Shown here in pieces: positions 35,712-45,694 of a stretch of DNA of 64,000 nt. The notes beneath the pieces were generated by a model that worked only from the letters and a program-made list of their open reading frames with translations, had not been told where the DNA came from and made no database searches. The stretch spans positions 62,001-126,000 of the forward strand of contig NZ_AWNH01000098.1 of assembly GCF_000482245.1 (NCBI RefSeq), read 5' to 3'. The stretch's first letter is position 1. Every line of letters begins with the position of its first letter. A program made the translations under genes and the position numbers. Source of the DNA: Leptolyngbya sp. Heron Island J. Its GTDB lineage: Bacteria > Cyanobacteriota > Cyanobacteriia > Phormidesmidales > Phormidesmidaceae.

Positions 35712-36923
35712 TTACTCAACGGAAACTGATTCCAAAATAGTCGCCTCATAGGGAATCACCCCGGCTGTTTCACTGCCCAGACATTGAGCCGCTGCTTTAG
35801 ATAAATCTAAAGAGCGTTTACCAATGTAGGGACCTCGATCATTAATACGAACAACCACTGTCCGATTATTTTTTAAATTACGTACCTGGAGAATTGTGCC
35901 GAACGGCAGGGTCTTATGAGCTGCGGTCAGAGTGTTTTGGTCAAATGTTTCTCCATTAGCCGTCAGCCGACCGTGGAAATAGGGACCGTACCAGGATGCA
36001 GTGCCGTTGAGCTGTTGGCCTGCAGGCTGTAATTCTTTGAGCATTACTTGAATATTGCCAGGATCCAGCGGTGTTGCCCCTAGTTTTTGCCGTAACTGGT
36101 CACTCCAAACGATGGCTGCCCATTGTTTACTCAAGCTAGAGGTATCTACTGCCGTACGTGGGAGTTCATCAGTAGCTGCTTGAGACAAAACTTGGAGGGT
36201 AATATCGTTACCCAAATCAATAGCAGGCTGCTCCGTACCTAAGACTGGCGCGATCGCATCGGGGTTAAAGGACTCATCTACCAAGATTTCTTTTAGAGAA
36301 CGCACCACATCATCAACGTTCTCCACACTACGGATATCACCTCTGTAAGTGCCTCTGCTCCACACTTGCAAGGTAGTAGTAGGAATGCTTTGGGGAGCAA
36401 CGGCCTCGTAGGAGACGTCAATACACTGATGTAAGGCGTCACTAGAAATCAACCCTGACGTTAGTTGAGCTAAGTCAATACCGTCTGCATGGGGCTGAGG
36501 TACAGATGATTGCAGACCGACATCTGGTGCAAGAGAATCTGGGGACGCCAGAGCTGCCGTCCGAGTTTCAGAAGCAGAGAGTGGGGATGCTGCCGTAGCC
36601 TGAGTTGGCAAATTGCCCAGTGAGTAGGCAAAAACCTTTTCTAGGGCATCGGTCGCAGCTGCCAAATTCAGGGGCTCTAGCCGTTGAAATGAGCCATTGG
36701 GAAGCAGCGTCTGAACATCGCCTTCTTGGGCTTCAACTACTAGTTGTGGCGATGTCTGTGTCTGATTGGATTTCTGATTGGATTGAGTTAATACGGGCAG
36801 CGCATTGAGTAACGCGGAAGCAACTTGAGGTGTGCGTAGAGGTGTTTGAGTAGTTTGCCCGATGCCGTCAATAAATGCAGGTACTGAAGATACGGTTACT
36901 TCAGGAACCGGTACATCAAACAT
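35712..36923 (-). CDS. RlpA-like double-psi beta-barrel protein
   Basis: 403-aa protein whose C-terminal 100 residues are an RlpA/expansin-like barrel: [60 protein letters not shown]. The aspartate and the WYG block of RlpA lytic transglycosylases are present. About 290 residues of Ser/Thr/Gln-rich, mostly non-repetitive sequence precede it. No signal peptide is visible, and the upstream frame reaches a TAG 12 codons before the ATG, so export is unexplained. Single gene, divergent from the M28 peptidase. Confidence 0.85.
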   Translation of the reverse strand: MFDVPVPEVTVSSVPAFIDGIGQTTQTPLRTPQVASALLNALPVLTQSNQKSNQTQTSPQLVVEAQEGDVQTLLPNGSFQRLEPLNLAAATDALEKVFAYSLGNLPTQATAASPLSASETRTAALASPDSLAPDVGLQSSVPQPHADGIDLAQLTSGLISSDALHQCIDVSYEAVAPQSIPTTTLQVWSRGTYRGDIRSVENVDDVVRSLKEILVDESFNPDAIAPVLGTEQPAIDLGNDITLQVLSQAATDELPRTAVDTSSLSKQWAAIVWSDQLRQKLGATPLDPGNIQVMLKELQPAGQQLNGTASWYGPYFHGRLTANGETFDQNTLTAAHKTLPFGTILQVRNLKNNRTVVVRINDRGPYIGKRSLDLSKAAAQCLGSETAGVIPYEATILESVSVE

Positions 36924-37317
36924 AAAAGAGCTTACAGATGAACACTTTTTAAAGAAACAGCACTAACCCTCAAACAGAAACCGTAGTTTCAACATTTATT
37001 GGGTGGTAGCTGTCGCCAGCAAAGTAGGAAATAACGTCAGCCGCTGGCCGGGCATTGTATCTAAAATTACAATCCGTTCAGTATACAGTCTGTTTTGAGT
37101 ATTCATCACGGTCTGTCATCAACTCATTAGCTACTCCAATGAGGATGTCGAGCAAACGTAATGTGTTAAAGATAGATGCCATCAGTCATTGCCCTGCTCG
37201 ATCAGAGCTAGAATTTGCGATCGCTAATAAGTAAGTTTAATCTTTTAAGCAAATAAATATAGTTGATAGTCATACGGCACTGTCTTGAGAGCTGCCAAAT
37301 GGCTACAGAGCTTAGGT
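36924..37317. other. Divergent intergenic region
   Basis: 394 bases between the RlpA-like gene and the M28 peptidase, transcribed away from each other. One HIP1 palindrome lies near 37217. No gene, RNA or strong repeat seen. Confidence 0.5.
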
Positions 37318-38166
37318 ATGGCCAACAAAGACATCAAAGAACGCCTAACTAACCACCTCAAAGAATTAATTCGTGAACGCGACCCGTACCTCGCCACCCA
37401 GGGTCATTATTATGTGCAGCAATACATCTATGCTCAGTTAAGCCAGTGGGGACAGGCAACGACAATGGGCTTTACTGAGCAGGGACGAGACTATTACAAC
37501 CTCTGTCTTGACTTACCTGGTCGCCAAGCCCTGTCGCCAGTGGTGGTGGGAGCCCACTACGATACAGTGCCTGGGTGTCCTGGAGCTGATGATAATGCGA
37601 CGGGTGTGGCTGTTCTGCTAGAGCTAGCCAGACAATTTGCCTGCCTGCCGCCACGACGACCGGTGCGTTTGGTCGCTTTTGATTTAGAAGAATATGGTTT
37701 AGTTGGGAGTCGCGCCTACGTAAAATCACTGAAGGGAGACCCGATTCATCTAATGATGTCCCTAGAGATGTTGGGGTATTGCGTCGATGCTTCACAAGAG
37801 CAGCCCAGTCAGACTTATCCCATTGCGGCTTTAGAGGCGATTTATCCCAAGACAGGAGACTTTATTGCTCTGATTGGGAATTGGCAAACAATCCCTACAC
37901 TGTGGCACATCAGACGAGCATTGAGAGTTGCAGGTGTTAATGGTGTCTGGTTACCGATGATTCAGCATGGGAAATTTCTACCAGATACCCGACGCAGTGA
38001 TCACGCCCCTTTTTGGGATGCAGGTTATAGCGCCATCATGGTGACGGACACAGCTAATTTGCGTAACCCGCACTATCATGCACCAACCGACACCTTCGCC
38101 ACACTAGACTTGGAATTTCTGACTAAAGTGTGTGTCGGTCTGGGGCGTAGTATTGCCAAGCTATAG
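37318..38166 (+). CDS. M28 family zinc peptidase
   Basis: 282-aa aminopeptidase-type metalloprotein. The zinc ligands can be followed: VVGAHYDTVPGCPGADDNATG (His, Asp), VAFDLEEYGLVGS (catalytic Glu and Glu ligand), and a late histidine in NPHYHAPTDT. RSDHAPFWDAGYSAIMVTDTA is a further family block. No signal peptide is obvious, so it may act in the cytoplasm. ATG 37318 is preferred to a TTG 11 codons upstream. Substrate unknown. Confidence 0.88.
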   Translation: MANKDIKERLTNHLKELIRERDPYLATQGHYYVQQYIYAQLSQWGQATTMGFTEQGRDYYNLCLDLPGRQALSPVVVGAHYDTVPGCPGADDNATGVAVLLELARQFACLPPRRPVRLVAFDLEEYGLVGSRAYVKSLKGDPIHLMMSLEMLGYCVDASQEQPSQTYPIAALEAIYPKTGDFIALIGNWQTIPTLWHIRRALRVAGVNGVWLPMIQHGKFLPDTRRSDHAPFWDAGYSAIMVTDTANLRNPHYHAPTDTFATLDLEFLTKVCVGLGRSIAKL

Positions 38167-38213
38167 TCAATGTCACAGCATGGCAAAAAACAGCAGCGAC
38201 GGGATAATGCCAG

Positions 38214-39506
38214 CTACAGAAGTCGGAGCTGCTGATTTTGCTCTTCAGCCAGGACGTCAGTATCGGGTTCGACGGAAAGCTCAGGGGACATGTTATCCCC
38301 ATTCAGTAAAGCCTGGGCAGCTAACATCATGTCGTCCGCCAGTGCAGTCAAATCATCGCGATTAGCTAAATAGGTTTGCAAGGCACTTAAAGGATCGCGA
38401 GTATGCTCAGAGGTCAGCTCGGGTAGACGGGGGCGAGATAGCTGACTAACCAGTTCAGGACGAATCGTATAGGCATGGGCTGTAGCTAATGCCTGATGCA
38501 GAGCAGCATGGTCAATTTGATCAATTTGAGCCGGACTAAGTTTATAAACCAGACGGATGACCGCATCGTTGATATCAGCATTGGTCAAGGCTGCTTCTAA
38601 CCGTGCCTGAGGAGTATCTGTTTTTGAGAGGTCTATTTCTATGGTTTTGAAGATACGGACAGGCAGGGGACAGAAGTTTACTGATGTGTGACCAGGCTGG
38701 AGCTCAACCAGAACAAAGCCTTTTTCTTCCTTTTCTTCACTAAAGTCTACCCGTTCAATACTGCCAGGGTAGACTACAGGCGGATCCTGACAGAGAACCT
38801 GATGCTTGTGGACATGGCCTAAGGCAACATAGTCAAAACACGGACGTGCCAGCAGCGCCATCGGTACGGTAAAGCCCTTGCCAACGGCCAAAAACTTCTC
38901 GGCCCCGTAGCGGGCTGTATCTGTCATCAAATGGGCCAGCAGAATACTGGGAATCTCTGGATGGAGCTGGCGAATTTCTGCTTCGAGGGCCACTCGTAGC
39001 CGGTCGAGCATGAGTTCATTGACCTCACCCAGGGATAATCCTTCCGTTTCAGGGCGAGTCAGCAATGTGGAGTGAGTCAACCAGGGAAGGGTCACCACCT
39101 GAACGGGACCAGCCTGGGTATCAATGTGGTGAGTAGTTAAACTATCACCCACCACCACATCAGGCACCCCCAGGGTGCGATAGATACATAAGCTGGCTCC
39201 GCCCATGCCCTGGGAGTGCTGATCGTGATTGCCAACTAACATCACGGTTGGAATATGGGCTTCAACCAGGCGTTGAAACTGTTGGGCAAAGGCCTGCTGC
39301 ACCACGGGGGGAGGAGTGGCATCAGGAAAAGCATCCCCCCCAAATAGCACCAGATCGACAGGCTCACTCAGGGCGCGGTCAATACAACGACTGAGGGTGG
39401 CAACAAAATCCTCCAAACGGGTATTTAGTCCGGTGTCTGGATTGATGTGGCCATGGCTAAAGCCACTACCCATATGAATATCGGAGAGATGGAGAAGCTT
39501 TACCAT
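38214..39506 (-). CDS. sbcD: SbcD-like metallophosphoesterase (DNA repair exonuclease)
   Basis: 430-aa calcineurin-type phosphoesterase. The metal motifs are LLHLSDIHMGSGFSHG, VLFGGDAFPDATPPP, VMLVGNHDQHSQGMGG, ILLAHLMTDTARYG and YVALGHVHKHQ, followed by the capping region VVYPGSIERVDFSEEKEEKGFVLVEL. This order is that of SbcD/Mre11 nucleases, which process double-strand ends with the ATPase SbcC. The sbcC gene is not adjacent. A low-complexity acidic C-terminus closes the protein. Confidence 0.9.
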   Translation of the reverse strand: MVKLLHLSDIHMGSGFSHGHINPDTGLNTRLEDFVATLSRCIDRALSEPVDLVLFGGDAFPDATPPPVVQQAFAQQFQRLVEAHIPTVMLVGNHDQHSQGMGGASLCIYRTLGVPDVVVGDSLTTHHIDTQAGPVQVVTLPWLTHSTLLTRPETEGLSLGEVNELMLDRLRVALEAEIRQLHPEIPSILLAHLMTDTARYGAEKFLAVGKGFTVPMALLARPCFDYVALGHVHKHQVLCQDPPVVYPGSIERVDFSEEKEEKGFVLVELQPGHTSVNFCPLPVRIFKTIEIDLSKTDTPQARLEAALTNADINDAVIRLVYKLSPAQIDQIDHAALHQALATAHAYTIRPELVSQLSRPRLPELTSEHTRDPLSALQTYLANRDDLTALADDMMLAAQALLNGDNMSPELSVEPDTDVLAEEQNQQLRLL

Positions 39507-39559
39507 AGTGCGGTACGACTTTGCGATCGCTATCAGTATCTTTGTCCTAGTTCAGAACG

Positions 39560-41005
39560 TCAAGATTTAGAGGCAGCATGATAGCCGTCGATATGGGTAA
39601 ACAGCCTATGAATCTGGTCTGCAGTCGTAAATGGATTTAGCAAAACGGCCTTCAACCAACGCTGACCTCGGTATACCGGCAATGACAAAAAGGTATGTCC
39701 TGTCTGCAGCAGATGCTGTTGCAGACCGTGATTCCAATCATCCAGTTTATCGGGGCTTAATTCTGGTGGCTGAGCACGAAAACATACCAGGTTCATTTGG
39801 GGTTCGCTGGCCAGGGTCAGAAATGGGCGTGCTTTGACAGCAGCCGTAAAGGTTTGCGTGATTTCATAGTTATGGTCAATGATGGCACTGTACCCGTCAC
39901 GACCTATGTGCTGTAGCGATAACCATAGCTTGAGGATATCGGGGTGGCGCGTACCCTGAACCGTGAGTTCACCCAAATTGGGCCAGTCGTCGTGATCGTG
40001 CATATAGGGGGCCAACACCCGAAAATGCTGCTGCAGCTGCTCAAATTGGCGGAACATCACCATGGCACAGGTTTTGGCCACATATAGCCATTTCTGTGGG
40101 TTAAAGGTAACTGAGTCAGCCTGTTCAATGCCTGCTAGCTGAGAGCGATAGCGGTCTGAAAATATTAGGGCTCCACCATAGGCGGCATCCACATGGAACC
40201 AAAGCTGATGGAGTTTAGCGATATGGCCCATTTCAACTATAGGATCAATGCTGCCAGTGACCGTAGTCCCGGCTGTGGCGACAATCGCAAATGGCTGCTG
40301 ACCGTCTGCCTTAGCCCGGGCCAGCTTAGTCTTGAGGTCGTCAATGTCAATTTGCGAATTTTGGTTGGTGGCGATTGGAATCGCCGCCTCGGTGCCCAAA
40401 CCCATGACCATCGAAGCTTTCTTAAAGGAGGTATGGGCAGCTTCTGAAACAAAGAAAACAGGATGCTGTCCTGCAGGAATGCCATGCTCTAGAGAATTGA
40501 ATGCTTGATTACGGGCCACAATCAAGGCTTGCAGGTTGGCCAGACTGCCACCGCTGACTAAGACGCCGTTAGCCTGAGGCCCCAGACCAAATAGCTGAGC
40601 AATTTGCTTTAGAACTAGCGTTTCTAACCGCGAAAACACCGGCGACATTTCCACACTCAACATATTGTTATTGAGGGCAGCGATCAGCAAATCGGCAATC
40701 ACCGATACGGTGGTTGGAATTGAGTCCATGTGACCGATATAGCCTGGATGGGCAGCATTCATAGAATGGTGCAGCTGAGCTTTCACCTCAACTAACAGCG
40801 CTGCAATGTCCGCAGAGGTGTGGGGTACCGTGGCCCAGACATAGTCATCTGACATTAAAGGCTCAGGCAGTGGAGAGCGTTCCGTTGCCTGAGCCATGAT
40901 TTCAACCAGTTGGTCAATTACTTGGTGTAGAAGAGTTGCGATCGCATCCTGATTTTTACCATCAGGACGAATAAATGCCGTGGTAGGCAACACCGAAAAA
41001 TCCAC
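39560..41005 (-). CDS. PLP-dependent group II decarboxylase
   Basis: 481-aa amino-acid decarboxylase of fold type I. Blocks include HPGYIGHMDSIPTTVSVIADLL, GVLVSGGSLANLQALIVARN, FVSEAAHTSFKKASMVMGLG, LWFHVDAAYGGALI (the PLP Asp) and DSVTFNPQKWLYVAKTCAMV, where the PLP lysine follows NPQ instead of the usual PH. The substrate could be an aromatic amino acid, glutamate, aspartate or diaminobutyrate; sequence alone does not decide. It starts 38 bases after the jacalin-lysozyme gene on the same strand. Confidence 0.88.
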   Translation of the reverse strand: MDFSVLPTTAFIRPDGKNQDAIATLLHQVIDQLVEIMAQATERSPLPEPLMSDDYVWATVPHTSADIAALLVEVKAQLHHSMNAAHPGYIGHMDSIPTTVSVIADLLIAALNNNMLSVEMSPVFSRLETLVLKQIAQLFGLGPQANGVLVSGGSLANLQALIVARNQAFNSLEHGIPAGQHPVFFVSEAAHTSFKKASMVMGLGTEAAIPIATNQNSQIDIDDLKTKLARAKADGQQPFAIVATAGTTVTGSIDPIVEMGHIAKLHQLWFHVDAAYGGALIFSDRYRSQLAGIEQADSVTFNPQKWLYVAKTCAMVMFRQFEQLQQHFRVLAPYMHDHDDWPNLGELTVQGTRHPDILKLWLSLQHIGRDGYSAIIDHNYEITQTFTAAVKARPFLTLASEPQMNLVCFRAQPPELSPDKLDDWNHGLQQHLLQTGHTFLSLPVYRGQRWLKAVLLNPFTTADQIHRLFTHIDGYHAASKS

Positions 41006-41043
41006 CGTGTCCGCTGTTCATAAGATGTGCCTTACCAGAGTAA

Positions 41044-42621
41044 TCAATAAACCCACCGAACACGTGGCTTACCTGGGCGCATCCCTAAATGGACAAAGCC
41101 CCGTTTGGCACCATAACCAATACTGTGAGGATAGTGTTGATCGCACCACGCCTCCACTTCATAGATGCTGACATTTTTAATGTAGAAGTCAACAGCGCCG
41201 GTATTCGGTGCATCATAAAGGTGCTCGGAGCGACGAGCACCCCCAACTTTGGCATTAATGCTAGGGGGGCGATAGCCCGAGGTAATCACCAGAGGATTAC
41301 CGCCAAAGTGATCGCGGCATTTCTCTAGAAATAGACAAATTTCATAGGCCGTTTTGCACTGAAAATCTTGCTGAAACCGACGTGCCTCATCATAAAGAGC
41401 AAATTCACCGTAGGTAATGTGGGGGGTGATCAGCGTATTAAAGTCCATGGCTGGTGTGAGGCGAGCCCCAACAGGCTGATTCCCCTTAACATCATCCACA
41501 ATGCGCTCTAACCGTTCTTCTGGTTTGCGATCGCCTGCCTCACCGGCCTCATCATGATCGTCATCCCAATTTGGAGTTGCGGAGGTCACATGTTTACAGA
41601 ATAAAGCAGCCTCTGCCAGTCGTCGCCGTCGCAGCCCTTCCTCAACAGACGTACCTGGATTTCTATATTTAACAAACTGTGCCTCGACCCAGCGGTGATC
41701 ATTCCATTGTTCGGGTGAATCGCAAACCCGTGTAATCGATTCAAAGTTATCGCCCCGATAGAAGCCCGCACCCAAGTTATACGCAAAGCTGTACAAAGCC
41801 CCCCGCTGGTTGCTATTCATGCGCCCCCAGGTAGGAATTTTTTCTAGGGCTCCACGGCAGTACTTATCCACATGATCAATCAGATACGTTTCTGATTGAT
41901 CTTTAGTAATAATGTCTCCTTCTTTAACTGGAACATTGTTGGGATAGCGAGTTGTGCCATAGCCAATTGTTGGTAGAGACCAGCCTTTAAGCGGATCGGC
42001 ATACGCCTTAGCCCGACCATCAGGCAGGGCCTCAGCATATCCCTCAAATTCCTTGATTAGCTCAATACCAGACCGAGGAATCTTATCCAGCACAGGATCA
42101 GACGGTCTTTCGGGTTGAGGAACTTGCGGCCGTTCCGGAGGTTCACTTGTTTGTTCACGCACTGGCACCGCAATCACGCCGAGCTGGTCTATCCAACGGC
42201 CACTATTACCATAGAAGCCAATTACATGATGGTTGGCAGGGACCGCCAGGTCAGTGACTGTTCCCGTTTGTTTACCAAAGAGAAAATCCCGCCCCTGATT
42301 CGTAATCAGTTCTATGGAGCCAATGTAACGGTCGCCCGTCAGCTTAACATTAGTAATATATTCGTTTGCATTAAGAATAAACGACTCTAAATCTGAGCCC
42401 TCTCCACCACGGGCCGGTAGCTCATAGTGAGCCCAAATCATCTGCACTTGGTCAACATATCGACCTACCCGCACCCTAACTTCGCTAGGTTGCGCTTGCT
42501 GGGCAAAAATTTGATCGCTGCCCGCTGGGGGCCAATTAATATCTGAGAAGTCTTTACCGCCGTTGCCACCTACGGAGGGGCTCCGCCAGAGTTTTCCGAT
42601 TACGCTACTTGAGGATTCCAT
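41044..42621 (-). CDS. Jacalin-like lectin / GH24 lysozyme / M15 peptidase fusion
   Basis: 525-aa protein with three domains. Residues 12-153 look like a jacalin-type lectin (SPSVGGNGGKDFSDI, ILNANEYITNVKL, VIGFYGNSGRWIDQLGVIAV). A Pro/Glu linker (154-178) leads to a phage-type GH24 lysozyme at 181-345 with KEFEG (Glu193), YADPLKGWSLPTIGYGTT (Asp209, Thr218) and the helix NSNQRGALYSFAYNLGAGFY. Residues 395-520 are an M15 peptidase with zinc ligands SEHLYD (His467), GAVDFY (Asp478) and FVHLG (His511). Both catalytic sets are complete. No signal peptide, holin or other phage gene is nearby. It could cleave both glycan and peptide of peptidoglycan. Confidence 0.85.
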   Translation of the reverse strand: MESSSSVIGKLWRSPSVGGNGGKDFSDINWPPAGSDQIFAQQAQPSEVRVRVGRYVDQVQMIWAHYELPARGGEGSDLESFILNANEYITNVKLTGDRYIGSIELITNQGRDFLFGKQTGTVTDLAVPANHHVIGFYGNSGRWIDQLGVIAVPVREQTSEPPERPQVPQPERPSDPVLDKIPRSGIELIKEFEGYAEALPDGRAKAYADPLKGWSLPTIGYGTTRYPNNVPVKEGDIITKDQSETYLIDHVDKYCRGALEKIPTWGRMNSNQRGALYSFAYNLGAGFYRGDNFESITRVCDSPEQWNDHRWVEAQFVKYRNPGTSVEEGLRRRRLAEAALFCKHVTSATPNWDDDHDEAGEAGDRKPEERLERIVDDVKGNQPVGARLTPAMDFNTLITPHITYGEFALYDEARRFQQDFQCKTAYEICLFLEKCRDHFGGNPLVITSGYRPPSINAKVGGARRSEHLYDAPNTGAVDFYIKNVSIYEVEAWCDQHYPHSIGYGAKRGFVHLGMRPGKPRVRWVY

Positions 42622-42818
42622 AAGTGTGTGCCTGCATTCAGGGGGATCTCAGCCACAGGTTATTGAGATGTATCTAGGCTGAACCATTGGTTGGCTGTAG
42701 CCTTTAAATCAATCTTTAGCTTAAAAATTTCGGACTCTGTTAAGAAAAATTGTCGGCGGGATCTCATGTCTCTCCTTGCATAGATCAAGAAGAGGTTGCT
42801 CTAATCTCTCAGGAGTGA

Positions 42819-43562
42819 TCAATGAATACCGCATTCCGTTTTGACACTGCCGCGCCAACGGCCAGCACGCTCATCTTCACCAGCTTGCACTTTAGTCGTC
42901 AAAGGCTGATCGCCGATGCTGGTATAGCCCTGATCGTGCAGCGGATTGTATGAGACGCTATGGGCAAAAGTATATCGCCATAAATCTTTAACGGTCCAAT
43001 TGGCCAGGGGGTTAATTTTGAGGCGATCATGCTGGTCTCGCTCTAAAATTGCCATGTTTTGGCGTGTAGCTGCCTGATCGCGACGTCGTCCGGTGATCCA
43101 CCCTTGGATAGCCAGTTCATCTAAGGCTCGCTCCATGGGCTGCACTTTAGTTAAATAATGAAACCGCTCCACGTTCTGTTCCCAAAGCCGATCACCGTAG
43201 CGAGCAATAAACTCTTCTTGACTTTGAGTGGCCTGGTAAATGTGGAGATCGAGACCATAACGCGCTTGGGCCTGCTGGGCAGTCTCCAGTGTTTCTGGGA
43301 AAAGGTGGAGCGTATTGAGAAAAATGACTGGCACCTTTGCCTGCAGTTCGTGATAAAGCATGTGGGTAATAGTCAGCATGCTAAAAGATGTCATCTGGGC
43401 CAGGTTGGGCACTGTGGCCACAGCCCATGCCAAAATCTCTTGGGGAGTAGCGGATTCAAACCGCTGATTAAGTTCAACTAAATCCAGTTGACTGGGATCA
43501 AACGCAAGGCATTCAGTTGATCTGGCGGGAGTAAGCGCTTGCGCTTCTATGCAAGAAACCAT
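42819..43562 (-). CDS. cysH: Phosphoadenylyl-sulfate (PAPS) reductase
   Basis: 247-aa reductase of assimilatory sulfate reduction, converting PAPS to sulfite with thioredoxin. The PP-loop region FSMLTITHMLYHELQAKVPVIFLNT, GWITGRRRDQAATRQNM, NPLANWTVKDLWRY and the C-terminal catalytic KTECGIH are all present. The two Cys pairs that bind an iron-sulfur cluster in APS reductases are absent, which fits PAPS specificity. Single gene, divergent from the glutaredoxin-like gene. Confidence 0.95.
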   Translation of the reverse strand: MVSCIEAQALTPARSTECLAFDPSQLDLVELNQRFESATPQEILAWAVATVPNLAQMTSFSMLTITHMLYHELQAKVPVIFLNTLHLFPETLETAQQAQARYGLDLHIYQATQSQEEFIARYGDRLWEQNVERFHYLTKVQPMERALDELAIQGWITGRRRDQAATRQNMAILERDQHDRLKINPLANWTVKDLWRYTFAHSVSYNPLHDQGYTSIGDQPLTTKVQAGEDERAGRWRGSVKTECGIH

Positions 43563-43711
43563 GTCTGTAATTGGGATTTCAGCCCATAAACGAACACTGG
43601 AGATATCCTATCGCAACAATCTCCCATAACCCACCGGGGAAATGTAGATTTATCCGATCAAGGATAGGGCGTTAACCGAACATTCGCATCTTGCCCACAT
43701 AGCGTAGGACA

Positions 43712-44017
43712 ATGACAAACATGAAAAAGCTTATTTTTTACACAAAACCCGGTTGCCACCTTTGCGAGGGGTTAGAGGAAAAACTGGCTCAGTTAGATCA
43801 CCTGCCGCTTGATATTGAGGCCCGTGACATTACCCAAAACCCGGTCTGGTTTGCGGAGTATCAATACGAAATACCAGTACTGTGCCGTTTGATTAACCAT
43901 CCTGAAACACCTGAATTGGCACAGGAACAGCCATTGCCTCGTCTTTCCCCGCGGGCTCCGGTGCGTCAATTAGAAAAAATGTTGCAGACATATTTAGGCC
44001 CCTTTGAGGCAGAATAG
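43712..44017 (+). CDS. Glutaredoxin-family (DUF836-type) thiol protein
   Basis: 101-aa thioredoxin-fold protein. The active site is KLIFYTKPGCHLCEGLEEKL with CHLC near residues 15-18, and the cis-proline is in YEIPVLCRL. The CxLC form places it among the short glutaredoxin-like proteins common in cyanobacteria rather than classical CPYC glutaredoxins. Start is ATG 43712 or ATG 43721. It is 26 bases upstream of murE on the same strand and may be cotranscribed with it. Confidence 0.85.
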   Translation: MTNMKKLIFYTKPGCHLCEGLEEKLAQLDHLPLDIEARDITQNPVWFAEYQYEIPVLCRLINHPETPELAQEQPLPRLSPRAPVRQLEKMLQTYLGPFEAE

Positions 44018-44043
44018 CGGCATTCAGGTTTAGGGAGATCTGT

Positions 44044-45552
44044 ATGACGTTGCGTGAGTTACTGGCAAAATTACCCGCTGAATTGATACCTACTATCGCC
44101 CCTGATTATCCCGGCTTAGATCAGGCCGTGACTGGGCTATGTACTAATTCCAAAACCTGTCAGCCAGGGAATTTATTTATTGGCATGCCAGGAACTCGCG
44201 TGGATGGGGGTGAATTTTGGCCTAGTGCTCTGGAAAAAGGTGCGATCGCAGCCATCATTTCTCCTAACGCCTGCCAAAAACAGCCTGCCACCGATGCATC
44301 CACCTTGCTGATTCCCGTGGATGACATACCAACCGTCTGTGGTGAGCTAGCAGCGGCGTTTTACAACTATCCGGGAAAAACCCTAAACCTAGTTGGGGTC
44401 ACTGGCACCAATGGCAAAACCACAACCACCCATGTGATTGAGCACTTTCTCAATGCCGCTGAGATCCCTACTGGTTTGCTCGGCACCCTCTACACCCGCT
44501 GGCCAGGCCATCAAGAAACAGCCGTCCACACTACACCATTTCCCGTTGATTTGCAGCGAGAACTGGCAAAAGTTGTGAGTGCAGGGTGTCAGCACGCAGT
44601 GATGGAAGTCAGCTCCCATGCTCTGGACCAAAAGCGAGTCTGGGGGTGTCCCTTTGCAGTAAGCGTTTTTACTAATCTCACCCAGGACCATCTCGACTAT
44701 CACAAAAATCTAAACGACTATTTTGAAGCAAAGGCGCTTCTATTTAGTCCGGATTATCTTAAGGGTCGCGCCATTATCAATAGCCGCGATCCCTATGGTC
44801 AAAAACTGATTAACCGGCTGAGTCCGGAACAGGTGTGGACTTATCACATTGATGATCTAGCCGCTGATCTCCATACAACAGACTTGACCTACAGCGCTGC
44901 TGGTGTCCGTGGTAGCCTGATTACCCCCATGGGCTCTGCACCGTTTACGTCCCCTTTAGTCGGTCGGTTTAACTTAGAAAACTTACTAGCAGCAGCAGGA
45001 GCGGTCTTGCATCTCGGGGTATCCCTGGAGTCTTTGATCGCAGCATTAGCCGCATTTGGCGGGGTGCCGGGTCGCATGGAGCGGGTCCAGGTTAGCCCTG
45101 CTCAAGATATTAGTGTGATTGTGGACTATGCCCATACGCCCGATAGTCTCGAAAATGCACTACGGGCAGCCCGTCCGTTTATTACTGGGCAAATGATTTG
45201 TGTGTTTGGCTGTGGTGGCGATCGAGACCGCACTAAACGCCCCCAGATGGGACGCATTGCCTACGAACTAGCAGACCGAGTGGTGGTAACTTCCGACAAT
45301 CCCCGCACCGAAGATCCTCAGCAGATTCTGACCGATGTCGTGGCTGGCATTGAGGCTGAGCTAAACGAGGATGAAGTGATTTGCGATCGCGCTGCTGCCA
45401 TTCAACACGCCATCCTCACAGCCCAACCAGGTGATGGAGTACTGATTGCTGGCAAAGGCCACGAGGACTACCAAATTTTAGGCACAGAAAAAATTCACTT
45501 CGACGATCGTGAGCAGTCGCAGTTAGCTCTTAAACAGCGATTAGCATCTTAA
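44044..45552 (+). CDS. murE: UDP-N-acetylmuramoyl-tripeptide synthetase MurE
   Basis: 502-aa Mur ligase adding the third amino acid to the peptidoglycan stem. The ATP loop LVGVTGTNGKTTTTHVIEHF is near residues 117-136, with HTTPFPVDL, MEVSSHALDQKRV and VIVDYAHTPDSLENAL following. The sequence SDNPRTEDP is the motif that selects meso-diaminopimelate (DNPR) in this family, so the substrate should be meso-DAP. Full-length. It follows the glutaredoxin-like gene closely. Confidence 0.96.
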   Translation: MTLRELLAKLPAELIPTIAPDYPGLDQAVTGLCTNSKTCQPGNLFIGMPGTRVDGGEFWPSALEKGAIAAIISPNACQKQPATDASTLLIPVDDIPTVCGELAAAFYNYPGKTLNLVGVTGTNGKTTTTHVIEHFLNAAEIPTGLLGTLYTRWPGHQETAVHTTPFPVDLQRELAKVVSAGCQHAVMEVSSHALDQKRVWGCPFAVSVFTNLTQDHLDYHKNLNDYFEAKALLFSPDYLKGRAIINSRDPYGQKLINRLSPEQVWTYHIDDLAADLHTTDLTYSAAGVRGSLITPMGSAPFTSPLVGRFNLENLLAAAGAVLHLGVSLESLIAALAAFGGVPGRMERVQVSPAQDISVIVDYAHTPDSLENALRAARPFITGQMICVFGCGGDRDRTKRPQMGRIAYELADRVVVTSDNPRTEDPQQILTDVVAGIEAELNEDEVICDRAAAIQHAILTAQPGDGVLIAGKGHEDYQILGTEKIHFDDREQSQLALKQRLAS

Positions 45553-45694
45553 TTATTTTTTAGTCCTAATGGAGAAACTCCGCGCTAGTACGGAAAGTTA
45601 AGTAGAAATACCCATTTATCTGTTATTGCCCTTAACTAACCTAGACCCTATAGATGCTGTATTTAATACGCGCTCAGCATATTTTAGAGTCATT

